64,000 nt of DNA from an uncultured Clostridia bacterium (GTDB taxonomy: Bacteria > Bacillota > Clostridia > Oscillospirales > Acutalibacteraceae): NCBI GenBank assembly GCA_944384835.1, contig CALWUU010000028.1:1-64000 (forward strand), given 5' to 3'. The notes under the pieces were generated by a model. That model made no database searches, was not told the DNA's origin, and saw nothing but the letters and a program-made list of their open reading frames with translations. Position 1 is the stretch's first letter; the number at the start of each line of letters is the position of its first letter. The position numbers were made by a program, and so were the translations under genes. Of this stretch, positions 9,183 through 17,600 are shown in pieces.

Positions 9183-9596
9183 ATGGCCAACGACAATATG
9201 GATATGAAGCGTATGCAGGAAGAAGCCATTCATAGAGTACAGGAAATGCAGAACCGCGCAAATCAACAATTGCGCAGCGCACCGCCTTTTGCTGTTCCGC
9301 CAAGAACAAACCGGCCAAACAGCGGACCGCCTTCAAGCGGAACTCACGGAAAGCATGCCGAAGAGTCCTCCCGCCATACGTCAAATGAACAAGGCGGTCC
9401 TTTACATGGGCAAAACGGAGGTGTTCCAGCAAACGAACCTCCTGTTCCTGCCGGACCACAGAACATTGTGGAAAACTTATTGGACGGAGTTATGAAGGAC
9501 AGTGAACGAACTTTAATTATGATACTGCTGCTTGTACTGTTCAATGAACAGGCTGACACCAGCGTGATTTTCTCTCTGTTATACTTACTGCTCTAA
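9183..9596 (+). CDS. Hypothetical protein with hydrophobic C-terminus, cassette gene 3
   Basis: The 137-residue product has a short helical N-terminus (MQEEAIHRVQEMQNRANQQL), a Pro/Gly/Ser/Asn-rich disordered middle, and a hydrophobic C-terminal third (MILLLVLFNEQADTSVIF then SLLYLLL) that could be a membrane hairpin or oligomerisation element. The start follows GAGGTGAAAC and lies 8 nt after gene 2, so translation is probably coupled. Function is not recognised. The three genes look like one conserved but undescribed module. Confidence 0.75.
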   Translation: MANDNMDMKRMQEEAIHRVQEMQNRANQQLRSAPPFAVPPRTNRPNSGPPSSGTHGKHAEESSRHTSNEQGGPLHGQNGGVPANEPPVPAGPQNIVENLLDGVMKDSERTLIMILLLVLFNEQADTSVIFSLLYLLL

Positions 9597-9614
9597 TACA
9601 CATTTAGGTGAAAG

Positions 9615-9645
9615 AAGATACCTGATGATAAAATTCAGGTATCTT
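9615..9645 (+). terminator. Terminator of the three-gene cassette
   Basis: AAGATACCTGA pairs with TCAGGTATCTT, followed by a T-rich tail, about 20 nt after the last stop. Confidence 0.8.
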
Positions 9646-9930
9646 GCTTTATTATATATATGGACAAGATAACGATTTATGACAAGCACAATATAAAATA
9701 AAAAACGGATACCGAAGGGTATCCGTTTCTGCTTGTGAAAAACTACTATCAAAAAAGAAACAAAGGAAGCCATACACCATTTGCATTTGTCCTTTTCAAG
9801 AAGCGGTCTCTTTTTATAAAGCAAACAATCTAGCCTATGGAAAGAAAATTCCAGCAAGGGATTCTGGGTTTGACAGCCTGTGTCATTTCTAAGAGAAGCC
9901 CTTTTTTCGTCAGAAATACACATAAGCATT
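9646..9930. other. Intergenic region with 3' untranslated segment
   Basis: About 200 nt between the stop of the minus-strand membrane gene and its terminator at 9703-9728 contain no convincing gene. The 131-codon ORF at 9585-9980 runs through the terminator and is rejected. Confidence 0.5.
9703..9728 (-). terminator. Terminator of the minus-strand membrane-protein gene
   Basis: AAACGGATACC pairs with GGTATCCGTTT, and on the minus strand TTTTTTATTTT follows. Confidence 0.8.
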
Positions 9931-10902
9931 TCAAGCAGATTCAATGGAGGATAAATATGGAGTTCCGCTAAGAGAATCAAATTCCAAAATATAGCGGTAT
10001 GTGTCCACTTCAGATCCCTGCTCAGCGGAAGAAAATCCTACCGTAACAACGATGGCGCCGTTCTCCTTTTTTACCTCTTGTATTTGCGGTACTGTGCTTG
10101 TAACACTGCTCTGAGGCAATATGCGGTAAGTATCGGAAGATTCATCATAAACAAAAAAAGAAGCATTTTGCGGCTGTTTGAAGGGAAGCTGATAGGTGCT
10201 TCCAAACAGCTCTCTGGAAGCGGTTTGTACATCTTTTGAGGGTACAATGATTCTTCCTTGTTCATCAATTTCTTTATAGTTTGCTTGATTTTGTGTCACT
10301 GCCCTCCACACGGAAGCTTGCAGTGTCATATCTCCGCTGGCCTGTGACAATGATGAAAATGGTTCCGGATTCTGCATCATAACAGGCGCTAAAAAAGCAT
10401 TGATTTGTTCTGTATCTTGTACCAAATCGACACCGCCATAAATACAAAAGCATATCACTCCCGCAAATGCAGCCACTAAAATCATAATCCCCGGAATAAT
10501 TCCCTTTGGCTTTGAATTACTTATCCCTTCCTTATACATTTCTTCTTCCTGCTGCTGCGCAACTCGGGGATTGGCAGGATAAAACAATCTTGACGGCTGA
10601 TTATTTCTTTTCCATAACGGAAATCCCTCTATTTCCGGCTGGATTTCCTCCGGTTCCGGCAGGGGCAAAGATTCGGATTTTTCTTTTTCTTCCTGTTCTG
10701 TTTCTATCATATTGGAATCATCTAATTTCACATGTATTGTTGGTATTGTTTCATTAAAAGACTCTGATGAAGGATGTTCTTCAGGTTCTTTTGCCGAATG
10801 CATCTGAAGCTGCGGCAGAAATTCAGTGGACTGTTCCTCTCGGTAGTCGCATACAAACTGCGCTGTTTTTTTCGGTGTTTGTTCTTTGTTTTCTGAATTC
10901 AT
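9931..10902 (-). CDS. Hypothetical single-pass membrane protein
   Basis: In this 323-residue protein about 130 polar, Glu/Pro-rich residues come first and are probably cytoplasmic. One transmembrane helix follows near residues 135-157 (GIIPGIMILVAAFAGVICF). The last 165 residues form a mixed alpha/beta extracytoplasmic domain ending in beta-rich sequence (IVVTVGFSSAEQGSEVDTYR). I recognise no named family. The ribosome site is weak: AAGGGG lies about 14 nt before ATG. It is a single gene between terminators. A signalling or envelope role would be a guess. Confidence 0.75.
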   Translation of the reverse strand: MNSENKEQTPKKTAQFVCDYREEQSTEFLPQLQMHSAKEPEEHPSSESFNETIPTIHVKLDDSNMIETEQEEKEKSESLPLPEPEEIQPEIEGFPLWKRNNQPSRLFYPANPRVAQQQEEEMYKEGISNSKPKGIIPGIMILVAAFAGVICFCIYGGVDLVQDTEQINAFLAPVMMQNPEPFSSLSQASGDMTLQASVWRAVTQNQANYKEIDEQGRIIVPSKDVQTASRELFGSTYQLPFKQPQNASFFVYDESSDTYRILPQSSVTSTVPQIQEVKKENGAIVVTVGFSSAEQGSEVDTYRYILEFDSLSGTPYLSSIESA

Positions 10903-10951
10903 TTGTTATGATTCAACCCCTTATTTTGTACTTTACCTAATATATAAGTAC

Positions 10952-11005
10952 AAAACAGTGCCGGCAGAACTTTTTTATTAAAAAGAAATCTGCCGGCACT
11001 GTTTT
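10952..11005 (-). terminator. Terminator of the proBA operon
   Basis: CAGTGCCGGCAGA pairs with TCTGCCGGCACTG, flanked by A and T runs, between proA and the next minus-strand gene. Confidence 0.85.
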
Positions 11006-11101
11006 TTAGGGATTTATGTAATTTTCTTAGGAATAAAAACCTTACTTTTTCGCATTTTGCTGCAATAATCAGAATGTGCATACTACCATTTGCAATGCTA
11101 T

Positions 11102-12346
11102 TTATACACGAATTTGTCCATTGCCATTGACAATAAATTTTACAGACGTCAACTGTTCAATACCCATTGGTCCTCTTGCATGAAGTTTTTGAGTAGAGAT
11201 ACCGATTTCCGCCCCTAATCCGAACATGCCGCCATCTGTGAATCTGGTAGATGCATTCACGTAAACAGCCGCCGCATCTATTTGAGAAGTAAACAACATA
11301 GCATTGGCATAGCTTTCGGTTACAATACATTCGCTGTGACCGGTTGTATAAGTCATAATATGATCAATTGCTTGATGAATATCGTCCACCACGCGAATTG
11401 CGACGGTATAACCTAAATATTCTGTCGCCCAATCTTGTTCCGCTGCCGGTACTGCAGAAGGCAATATTTTACAAACCGTTTGGCATCCTCTAATTTCTAC
11501 TTGTTTTTCTTTCAGCCTGTTCTCAATGACAGGAAGCGCTTTTTCAGCAATATTTTTATGTACCAATACTGTTTCAATTGCATTACAAACGGAAGGACGC
11601 GATGTTTTCGCATTAAAGATGATATCTGCCGCCATATCAATATTTGCTGATTCATCCACATATACATGGCAGTTACCGGAACCTGTCTCTATAACAGGAA
11701 CTTTCGCATTCTCTACAACTGCTTTAATCAAACCTGCGCCGCCTCTTGGAATCAATACGTCCAAATAACCGGTTAAACGCATCATCTCATTGGCGGAATC
11801 CCTGCTGGTATCCTGTACAAGCTGAACACAATTTTCAGACAGTCCCGCCTGCCCTAAAGCAGTACGCATTATATTGGTAATGCATTGATTGGAGTGAAAC
11901 GCTTCTTTTCCGCCTCTTAAAATCACCGCATTGCCAGATTTTAAACAAAGCGCCGCTGCGTCAGAAGTAACGTTTGGTCTGGCTTCATAAATCATACCAA
12001 TAACACCCAACGGTACACGTACTTTTTCAATTTTAAGTCCATTGCTTTGCACCATACCATCCAATACGGTACCGATAGGGTCTTTCAGCGCCAAAACCTC
12101 TTCTACGCCTTTTGCCATACCTTCAATTCGTTCAGATGTTAAAGTGAGACGATCCAATAAAGAAGCGGACATGCCGTTTTGTTTTGCAGCCTCAATATCC
12201 AAAGCATTGGCCTGTATGATGGTATCTTTCTGTTCTCGCAGAGCCTTTGCAATTGCAGCAAGTCCCTGATTTTTTTTATCACCTGCAAACGCAAGTTCAC
12301 GTGCCGCTTCTTTTGCACGTTTTCCCATTTGTTCCAGTTCGGTCAT
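11102..12346 (-). CDS. proA: Glutamate-5-semialdehyde dehydrogenase
   Basis: ProA (414 residues, normal length) reduces gamma-glutamyl phosphate to glutamate semialdehyde with NADPH, the second step of proline synthesis. The aldehyde-dehydrogenase core, the catalytic Cys in SRPSVCNAIET, and the ETGSGNCHVYVD segment are visible. It lies 29 nt after proB on the same strand, with AGGAGG before the ATG, so it is the second gene of a proBA operon. Confidence 0.96.
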   Translation of the reverse strand: MTELEQMGKRAKEAARELAFAGDKKNQGLAAIAKALREQKDTIIQANALDIEAAKQNGMSASLLDRLTLTSERIEGMAKGVEEVLALKDPIGTVLDGMVQSNGLKIEKVRVPLGVIGMIYEARPNVTSDAAALCLKSGNAVILRGGKEAFHSNQCITNIMRTALGQAGLSENCVQLVQDTSRDSANEMMRLTGYLDVLIPRGGAGLIKAVVENAKVPVIETGSGNCHVYVDESANIDMAADIIFNAKTSRPSVCNAIETVLVHKNIAEKALPVIENRLKEKQVEIRGCQTVCKILPSAVPAAEQDWATEYLGYTVAIRVVDDIHQAIDHIMTYTTGHSECIVTESYANAMLFTSQIDAAAVYVNASTRFTDGGMFGLGAEIGISTQKLHARGPMGIEQLTSVKFIVNGNGQIRV

Positions 12347-12375
12347 AGCTATGCCTCCTTACAATATTTCTACAT

Positions 12376-13176
12376 CTATAATGCGGCAAATATAGTGCCT
12401 ATTTGGATACCGTCCAATAATTGATATAAATTTTTAGGATGCGTGCCGCTCATAACACAGCAGGAAATACCTGCTTCATTTGCAATTTGCGCAGCGCGTA
12501 TTTTTGTCACCATGCCTCCGGTTCCTCTGTTTGTACCGGCTTGACCTGCCAGCGCCTTAATTTCGTCTGTAATATGAGCAACATAGGGAATACGTTTAGC
12601 ATTTGGATTTTCCCTTGGATCCGTATCGTAAAGTCCATCAATATCTGTTAAGATAATTAACAAATCTGCTCTTACCAGTGTGGCAACTACTGCGGATAAT
12701 GTATCATTATCTCCAAAATGAGGACCGTCCAACTCGTCAACACTGACAGTGTCATTTTCATTTACAACTGGAATAATATCCATATTAAGCAGTTCTCTAA
12801 AGGTATTTTCTACATTGCGTTTGCTGTTTTCGCTGGTTGTTACATCTGCCGTGAGTAAAACCTGGGCAACCATACAATTATATTCCCCAAACAGTTTATC
12901 GTACATAAACATCAGTTCACATTGCCCTACAGCGGCAATTGCCTGTCTTTTTTCTGTTTCTGTGGGACGTTCCTTAATGCCCAGTTTTCCCATTCCAACA
13001 CCCACAGCGCCTGATGAAACAAGTACTACTTCAAGACCGGAATTATGCAGGTCGCTTAACACTTTGCAAAGCTCTTCCGTTCTTCTTAAATTTAATTTTC
13101 CGTTTTCATAAGTTAATGTAGATGTACCTACCTTAACTACAATGCGTTTTGCCTGTGTCACCGCGGACATTTCCAC
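12376..13176 (-). CDS. proB: Glutamate 5-kinase
   Basis: ProB phosphorylates glutamate with ATP, the committed step of proline synthesis. The 266 residues cover only the amino-acid-kinase domain; the C-terminal PUA domain found in E. coli ProB is absent, as in many Firmicutes. Motifs include VVKVGTSTLT near the N-terminus, VSSGAVGVG, NENDTVSVDEL and GTGGMVTKI. The GGAG-type ribosome site and proA downstream define the operon. The region upstream carries a tandem pair of structured repeats. Confidence 0.95.
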   Translation of the reverse strand: MEMSAVTQAKRIVVKVGTSTLTYENGKLNLRRTEELCKVLSDLHNSGLEVVLVSSGAVGVGMGKLGIKERPTETEKRQAIAAVGQCELMFMYDKLFGEYNCMVAQVLLTADVTTSENSKRNVENTFRELLNMDIIPVVNENDTVSVDELDGPHFGDNDTLSAVVATLVRADLLIILTDIDGLYDTDPRENPNAKRIPYVAHITDEIKALAGQAGTNRGTGGMVTKIRAAQIANEAGISCCVMSGTHPKNLYQLLDGIQIGTIFAAL

Positions 13177-13731
13177 CCGTCTCCTCTGTACTTATAATAA
13201 AATGGAACTGTATCTACATAATAGTGTAGATATTATAACATAAGAGAAATTGCAAAGCAATTTCTCTCCCAAAAATGTTAAAACATTCTTGCCAATAATC
13301 AAAATCTTTGATTTTGTTATGATTGCAAGGTTGTTATAGCATAAAAAAATTGCTGTGCAATTTTCATCACACAGGAGCTAAAACGTTCTTGTCAACAACC
13401 AAAATTTTTTGTTATTGTTGCAAGGTTGACATAGCATATTCTATTGTAAATGTTCAGTGTTTTTCTAATTTCTCCGGAGAGGTTCCCTTTCTATGCAAAG
13501 TCCTCTGAAATATGGCCATTACACTTACTTAAATTACTTTCTTTTCCTGTCCGTTACCATAAGAACATTTCAAACTGTACAAGCATAAAATCAAACGGAA
13601 GTCTCTTTTCATAGCCACATGTTTACATATGTGCAAAAATGAAAAATTTTACTTGTTAAGCAATGAATATCGACAGAATATGGATAAACATTTATAATAT
13701 AACTATAAAATACAGGAGGAAAGTACCAATC
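13177..13731. other. Divergent intergenic region with repeat pair
   Basis: Between proB and the amidohydrolase gene. It holds two copies of the two-hairpin repeat (13231-13436), then about 290 nt with no recognised gene, ending in an AGGAGG site for the plus-strand gene. Confidence 0.5.
13231..13436 (+). repeat. Tandem pair of a roughly 100-bp two-hairpin element
   Basis: Each unit has a first hairpin (13243-13267, AGAGAAATTGC/GCAATTTCTCT; 13346-13364, AAAATTGC/GCAATTTT) and a second, larger one (13288-13329; 13388-13424) in which CTTG and CAAG close an outer stem. Units are bounded by TATARCATA. Bases that pair differ between copies but pairing is kept (CAAT with ATTG in copy 1, CAAC with GTTG in copy 2). 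The same element occurs at 35741-35931. Confidence 0.8.
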
Positions 13732-14625
13732 ATGGATGAGTTTCAAATTTGGGACAGTCATGTTCATATATTTCCCCCGGAAATATATGAACATTGGGAA
13801 ACATACGCTGCCCGCGACCCATACTTCGGTATGTTAACCAAACCATCAGAAAACGGCACAGGTACAGAAGAAGCATGGGCAAATGCAGAAGAAGCTTTGC
13901 AATGTGCCCAATTAGCCGGTATATACGGTTTGGTCATGCAGGGATGGTATTGGAATGACATTGGTCTTATGCATCTGCATAATGATTATATGGCACAGGC
14001 AATCAAAAATCATCCACAGCGTTTAAAGGCATTTGCTTCCATAAATCCCACGTTTGGCAAAGAAGCCATTGCTGAAATAGAACGCTGTGTCTCTCTTGGT
14101 TTTTGCGGAGTTGGCGAATTAGGCCCCGGCGCAAACGGATATGACTTTGAGTCGCCGCAATTTTTGGATGTGTTAGAATGTGCCGTACATTATCATTTGC
14201 CCGTATGTATCCATTGCGGAGAACCAATTGGACATACCTATCCCGGAAAAGATACCACATCATTGGCACCGATTCCTCAGCTATTAAAAAGATACCCCGG
14301 TTTAAAACTGATATTGGCACATATGGGCGGCGGCCTTCCTTTTTATGAACTAAATCCCCGCTACAAGGGATTATTTCAAAATGTACGCTATGACACTGCC
14401 GCCAATCCCTTGCTGTACCATATCAAAAGTATAAAAGCGGTTATCGCAATGATTGGTCCGGAGCGACTGCTTTACGGCAGTGATTTTCCTTTGTTATTAT
14501 ATCCTTCTGTCAAACGGGAAATGGATTTCTCTTTATTTATCCATGATATACGTCAAAACGCAAATCTCACAGAATATGAATGGAACCGATTCATGGGCAA
14601 AAATTTGCTGGAATTTCTCATATAA
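13732..14625 (+). CDS. Amidohydrolase family protein (TIM-barrel hydrolase)
   Basis: A 297-residue amidohydrolase_2-type protein. The N-terminal DSHVHIF supplies the HxH metal pair, VCIHCGEP and LILAHMGGG supply further His ligands, and LLYGSDFPLLL supplies the C-terminal Asp. Such enzymes are metal-dependent hydrolases or decarboxylases; the substrate cannot be told. I chose the ATG at 13732 (MDEFQIWD) because AGGAGG precedes it, by a rather long 12 nt. It is followed 21 nt later by a TIGR04076 gene, probably co-transcribed. Confidence 0.85.
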   Translation: MDEFQIWDSHVHIFPPEIYEHWETYAARDPYFGMLTKPSENGTGTEEAWANAEEALQCAQLAGIYGLVMQGWYWNDIGLMHLHNDYMAQAIKNHPQRLKAFASINPTFGKEAIAEIERCVSLGFCGVGELGPGANGYDFESPQFLDVLECAVHYHLPVCIHCGEPIGHTYPGKDTTSLAPIPQLLKRYPGLKLILAHMGGGLPFYELNPRYKGLFQNVRYDTAANPLLYHIKSIKAVIAMIGPERLLYGSDFPLLLYPSVKREMDFSLFIHDIRQNANLTEYEWNRFMGKNLLEFLI

Positions 14626-14646
14626 TATAAAAAGGAGAGATAAAGA

Positions 14647-14991
14647 ATGAAAAAAGTAAAAATAACAGTACTAAAAACAACGTTGGACAAAGAATTGGCC
14701 AAAGAATACGGAGCAGAAGGCTTGACTTCATGTCCCATGCTGAAAGAAGGGCAAGTATTTTATGCTGACTATGCAAAACCGGAAGGGTTTTGCGATGAAG
14801 CCTGGAAAGCAATTTACCAGTATGCGTTTGCATTATCTCATGGAGCCGAGAAAGAATTGTTTTATTATGGAGATTGGATCAGAAAGCCCGGTGTTGCCAT
14901 TTGCAGCTGCAACGACGGTTTAAGACCTGTCATTTTTAAGTTAGAAGCAACAGAAGAAGTATCTGAGCTTAATTACACACCTGTCCGCTGA
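14647..14991 (+). CDS. TIGR04076 family protein
   Basis: A 114-residue cytoplasmic protein. KVKITVLKT at the start, SCPMLKEGQVF, PEGFCDEAW and CNDGLRPVIFKLE match the TIGR04076 pattern as I remember it, including the spaced Cys residues. The biochemical role of the family is unknown. It shares a transcript with the amidohydrolase gene; a start site GGAGAG precedes ATG. Confidence 0.8.
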   Translation: MKKVKITVLKTTLDKELAKEYGAEGLTSCPMLKEGQVFYADYAKPEGFCDEAWKAIYQYAFALSHGAEKELFYYGDWIRKPGVAICSCNDGLRPVIFKLEATEEVSELNYTPVR

Positions 14992-15013
14992 CATACGGTA
15001 TACTGATATAAAT

Positions 15014-15044
15014 AAAAAGAGGCATTCTTTCGATGCCTCTTTTT
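15014..15044. terminator. Bidirectional terminator between the TIGR04076 gene and pdxS
   Basis: AAAAAGAGGCAT pairs with ATGCCTCTTTTT between convergent genes. Confidence 0.85.
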
Positions 15045-15090
15045 ATCTAATAACTGCGGAACAAATTTGTTACAGTCCTATCTATGCCAT

Positions 15091-15969
15091 TTACCAGCCT
15101 CTGTTTGCATATAGGCTGTCCTGGGGAATTTCAGAAATCTCCAATCCCTTCATAGCTTCTCCCAAACCTTCGCTTACTTCTGCCAAAATTTCAGGGTTAT
15201 TGTAGTTTGCGGTAGCAGTTACAATTGCTTTTGCTCTTAATTCAGGATTTGCAGATTTAAAAATACCTGAGCCAACAAATACCCCCTCACTTCCAAGCTG
15301 CATCATCAAAGCAGCATCTGCCGGAGTTGCAATACCGCCTGCCGCAAAATTTACAACAGGAAGTTTGCCGTTTTGCGCTACATATACTACCAAATCATAC
15401 GGCGCGTCATTTTCTTTTGCAAACGTCATCAGTTCTTCTGAAGGCATGTTTTGTAAACGGCGGATTGCCGCCATCATGGTTCGCATATGCCTTACTGCCT
15501 CTACCACATTTCCTGTGCCGGCTTCCCCTTTGGTACGAATCATGCAGGCGCCTTCTCCAATCCTCCTTAACGCTTCACCAATATTTCGTGCTCCGCATAC
15601 AAACGGAGTTTTAAATGCAAATTTATCTAAATGGTACATATCGTCTGCCGGTGTAAGCACTTCACTTTCATCAATATAATCAATGTGCAGCGCTTCCAAA
15701 ATCTGAGCTTCCGCAATATGCCCGATTCTGGCTTTGGCCATAACCGGAATAGACACTGCCCTTTGAATTTCCTTTATCATTTTCGGGTCGCTCATACGAG
15801 CCACTCCGCCCTGTTTGCGAATATCAGACGGTACTCGCTCCAAAGCCATTACGGCAACCGCTCCTGCTTTCTGGGCAATTTCCGCTTCCTTTGCATTTGT
15901 AACATCCATAATAACGCCGCCTTTAAACGACTCTGTTAATTTTATGTTTTGCTCCAATGGTTGATTCAT
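15091..15969 (-). CDS. pdxS: Pyridoxal 5'-phosphate synthase, PdxS subunit
   Basis: PdxS (292 residues) condenses ribose 5-phosphate, glyceraldehyde 3-phosphate and ammonia to PLP in the DXP-independent pathway. The barrel is typical: [26 protein letters not shown] with the Lys, [13 protein letters not shown] with the second Lys region nearby, and [16 protein letters not shown]. The ammonia-supplying PdxT glutaminase normally adjacent is not in this window. The MocR-type regulator gene is divergent, and the shared 109-bp gap has a candidate operator. AAAGGAG precedes the ATG. Confidence 0.97.
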   Translation of the reverse strand: MNQPLEQNIKLTESFKGGVIMDVTNAKEAEIAQKAGAVAVMALERVPSDIRKQGGVARMSDPKMIKEIQRAVSIPVMAKARIGHIAEAQILEALHIDYIDESEVLTPADDMYHLDKFAFKTPFVCGARNIGEALRRIGEGACMIRTKGEAGTGNVVEAVRHMRTMMAAIRRLQNMPSEELMTFAKENDAPYDLVVYVAQNGKLPVVNFAAGGIATPADAALMMQLGSEGVFVGSGIFKSANPELRAKAIVTATANYNNPEILAEVSEGLGEAMKGLEISEIPQDSLYANRGW

Positions 15970-16039
15970 TGCTATTTTGCTCCTTTACTTCAATATTTAT
16001 CTTGCAAATATCATTGTATTTGAGTATGATTATAAAAGA

Positions 16040-16067
16040 AAACTGATTCTATTTAAACAGTCAGTTT
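16040..16067. promoter_or_regulatory. Candidate PdxR operator between pdxS and pdxR
   Basis: Inverted repeat AAACTGA (16040-16046) and TCAGTTT (16061-16067), 21 bp centre to centre. It lies upstream of a minus-strand TATAAT (16029-16034) likely serving pdxS. Position fits a MocR activator site; unproven. Confidence 0.5.
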
Positions 16068-16078
16068 AAATATTTTTA

Positions 16079-17497
16079 ATGATGTCAGATTGGAGCTTTG
16101 CAATGAATGTTCATACAAGCGGGAAAGAACCTTTATACTACCGTCTATACCTTTCTATGATAAAAGATATCCAGCAAGGTATTTACAAGGAAAATGAAAA
16201 ACTGCCTTCTAAACGGGCATTTGCAGACCATTTGGGAGTAAGTCAGAATACGATTGACACCGCATACCAAATGTTGGTGACAGAAGGTTATATCCGCGCT
16301 GTTCCTCGCAGCGGATTTTATGTAAATCCGCTGGACGCTTCTTTAACTGTCCGGCAGGAACCTATGAATGATATATCTATTGTTGAAACAGCTGGAGTGC
16401 AGGACAAATATCAATTCCAGCTTTCTACCAATTCCGTAGACGTTGGAACATTCCCATACGCTACTTGGGCCAAACTTTCTAAAGAAATTATGTATTCTCA
16501 GCCGGATTTAATTTACCCCGGTCATCAACAAGGAGATTTATGTCTGCGGCAGGCAATTGCGGATTATTTGCATAAATATCGTTCGGTTCACTGCACTGCC
16601 GCACAAATTATTGTGGGAGCCGGTATTGAATATTTGATTATGCTATTAAATGTATTATTTGATTCTAACAGCATGTTTGCAATGGAAAATCCCGGATATC
16701 CCAAGGTATATCAAACCATTACCAATTGCGGCCGAACTGTTGAGCCCATTGACGTAACAGACACCGGAATTGATATTGCATCCCTTGCGCGCAGCAAAGC
16801 CGATATTGTATACGTCACACCTTCTCATCAATTTCCCACAGGAGTAGTAATGCCCATAGGAAAACGTTTGGAATTGCTGCGCTGGGCTTATGAAAAAACA
16901 AATCGCTATATCATTGAAGACGACTACGACAGTGAACTGAAATTTACAGGAAAACCTATACCATCGTTACAAGGAATTGATAATACAGGAAAGGTAGCTT
17001 ATGTAGGTACATTTTCACGCAGTATTGCGCCTTCTGTTCGTATTGCATATTTGGTTCTTCCCCCAACATTACTGCAAAAATACCAAACGCTTTGTTCTTA
17101 CTATTCTCCCACTGTATCTCGTTTTGAGCAGCATACACTGTTTCAATTTATCAAAGGCGGTCATTTTGAACGAAATATCAACCGCAACCGCAACACATAC
17201 CGCAAAAGAAGAGATGCTTTTGTTTCTGCGTTAAAGTCCTCTCCTTTTGCAAACCAAATCACAATTATGGGAGCCAATGCAGGTTTGCATTTTTTACTTT
17301 ATGTGCAAAACGGAATGTCTGAACCGGAACTGATTGCAAGCGCGAAAGCACACGGAATCTGCTTGCAAGGTATCTCACCTTATTATTTGAAGAACAGCAA
17401 ACCTGCGGAAAGTACCGTTTTGTTAGGATTCGCACATCATACACCTGAAGAATTGCAGCAAGCGGCCCGTTTGCTGGCCTCCATATGGAAAACCTAG
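16079..17497 (+). CDS. pdxR: MocR/GntR-type regulator with aminotransferase domain (PdxR-like)
   Basis: The 472-residue protein joins an N-terminal GntR winged helix (KLPSKRAFADHLGVSQNTID) to a class I aminotransferase-like domain with NPGYP, VTPSHQFPTG and EDDYDSE. PdxR proteins sense PLP and control pdxST; the divergent pdxS supports that role. Oddly, the GTFS-K-S motif that carries the PLP Lys reads GTFSRSIAP, with Arg (codon CGC near 17022), so a Schiff base at that spot is unlikely. The start is uncertain: ATG 16079 keeps a family-like first strand but lacks a ribosome site; ATG 16103 has TTGGAG at good spacing. Confidence 0.88.
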   Translation: MMSDWSFAMNVHTSGKEPLYYRLYLSMIKDIQQGIYKENEKLPSKRAFADHLGVSQNTIDTAYQMLVTEGYIRAVPRSGFYVNPLDASLTVRQEPMNDISIVETAGVQDKYQFQLSTNSVDVGTFPYATWAKLSKEIMYSQPDLIYPGHQQGDLCLRQAIADYLHKYRSVHCTAAQIIVGAGIEYLIMLLNVLFDSNSMFAMENPGYPKVYQTITNCGRTVEPIDVTDTGIDIASLARSKADIVYVTPSHQFPTGVVMPIGKRLELLRWAYEKTNRYIIEDDYDSELKFTGKPIPSLQGIDNTGKVAYVGTFSRSIAPSVRIAYLVLPPTLLQKYQTLCSYYSPTVSRFEQHTLFQFIKGGHFERNINRNRNTYRKRRDAFVSALKSSPFANQITIMGANAGLHFLLYVQNGMSEPELIASAKAHGICLQGISPYYLKNSKPAESTVLLGFAHHTPEELQQAARLLASIWKT

Positions 17498-17600
17498 TAT
17501 TTATGCATATACTTTATTGTTCTTTTGATTTACATGTTCGGTTTTTTGGGGACGGACACTAAAACAAATGCGTTTTTTCCAGAAAGATGAAAGTTAACAA

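Noticed and set aside
9585-9980. 131-codon minus-strand ORF beyond the membrane protein
   Set aside because: It overlaps the end of that gene and runs through two terminators; codon content is poor.
11102-13176. Truncated proB missing its PUA domain
   Set aside because: Absence of the PUA domain is common in Firmicutes and the stop is followed by a normal proA start, so this is not a lesion.
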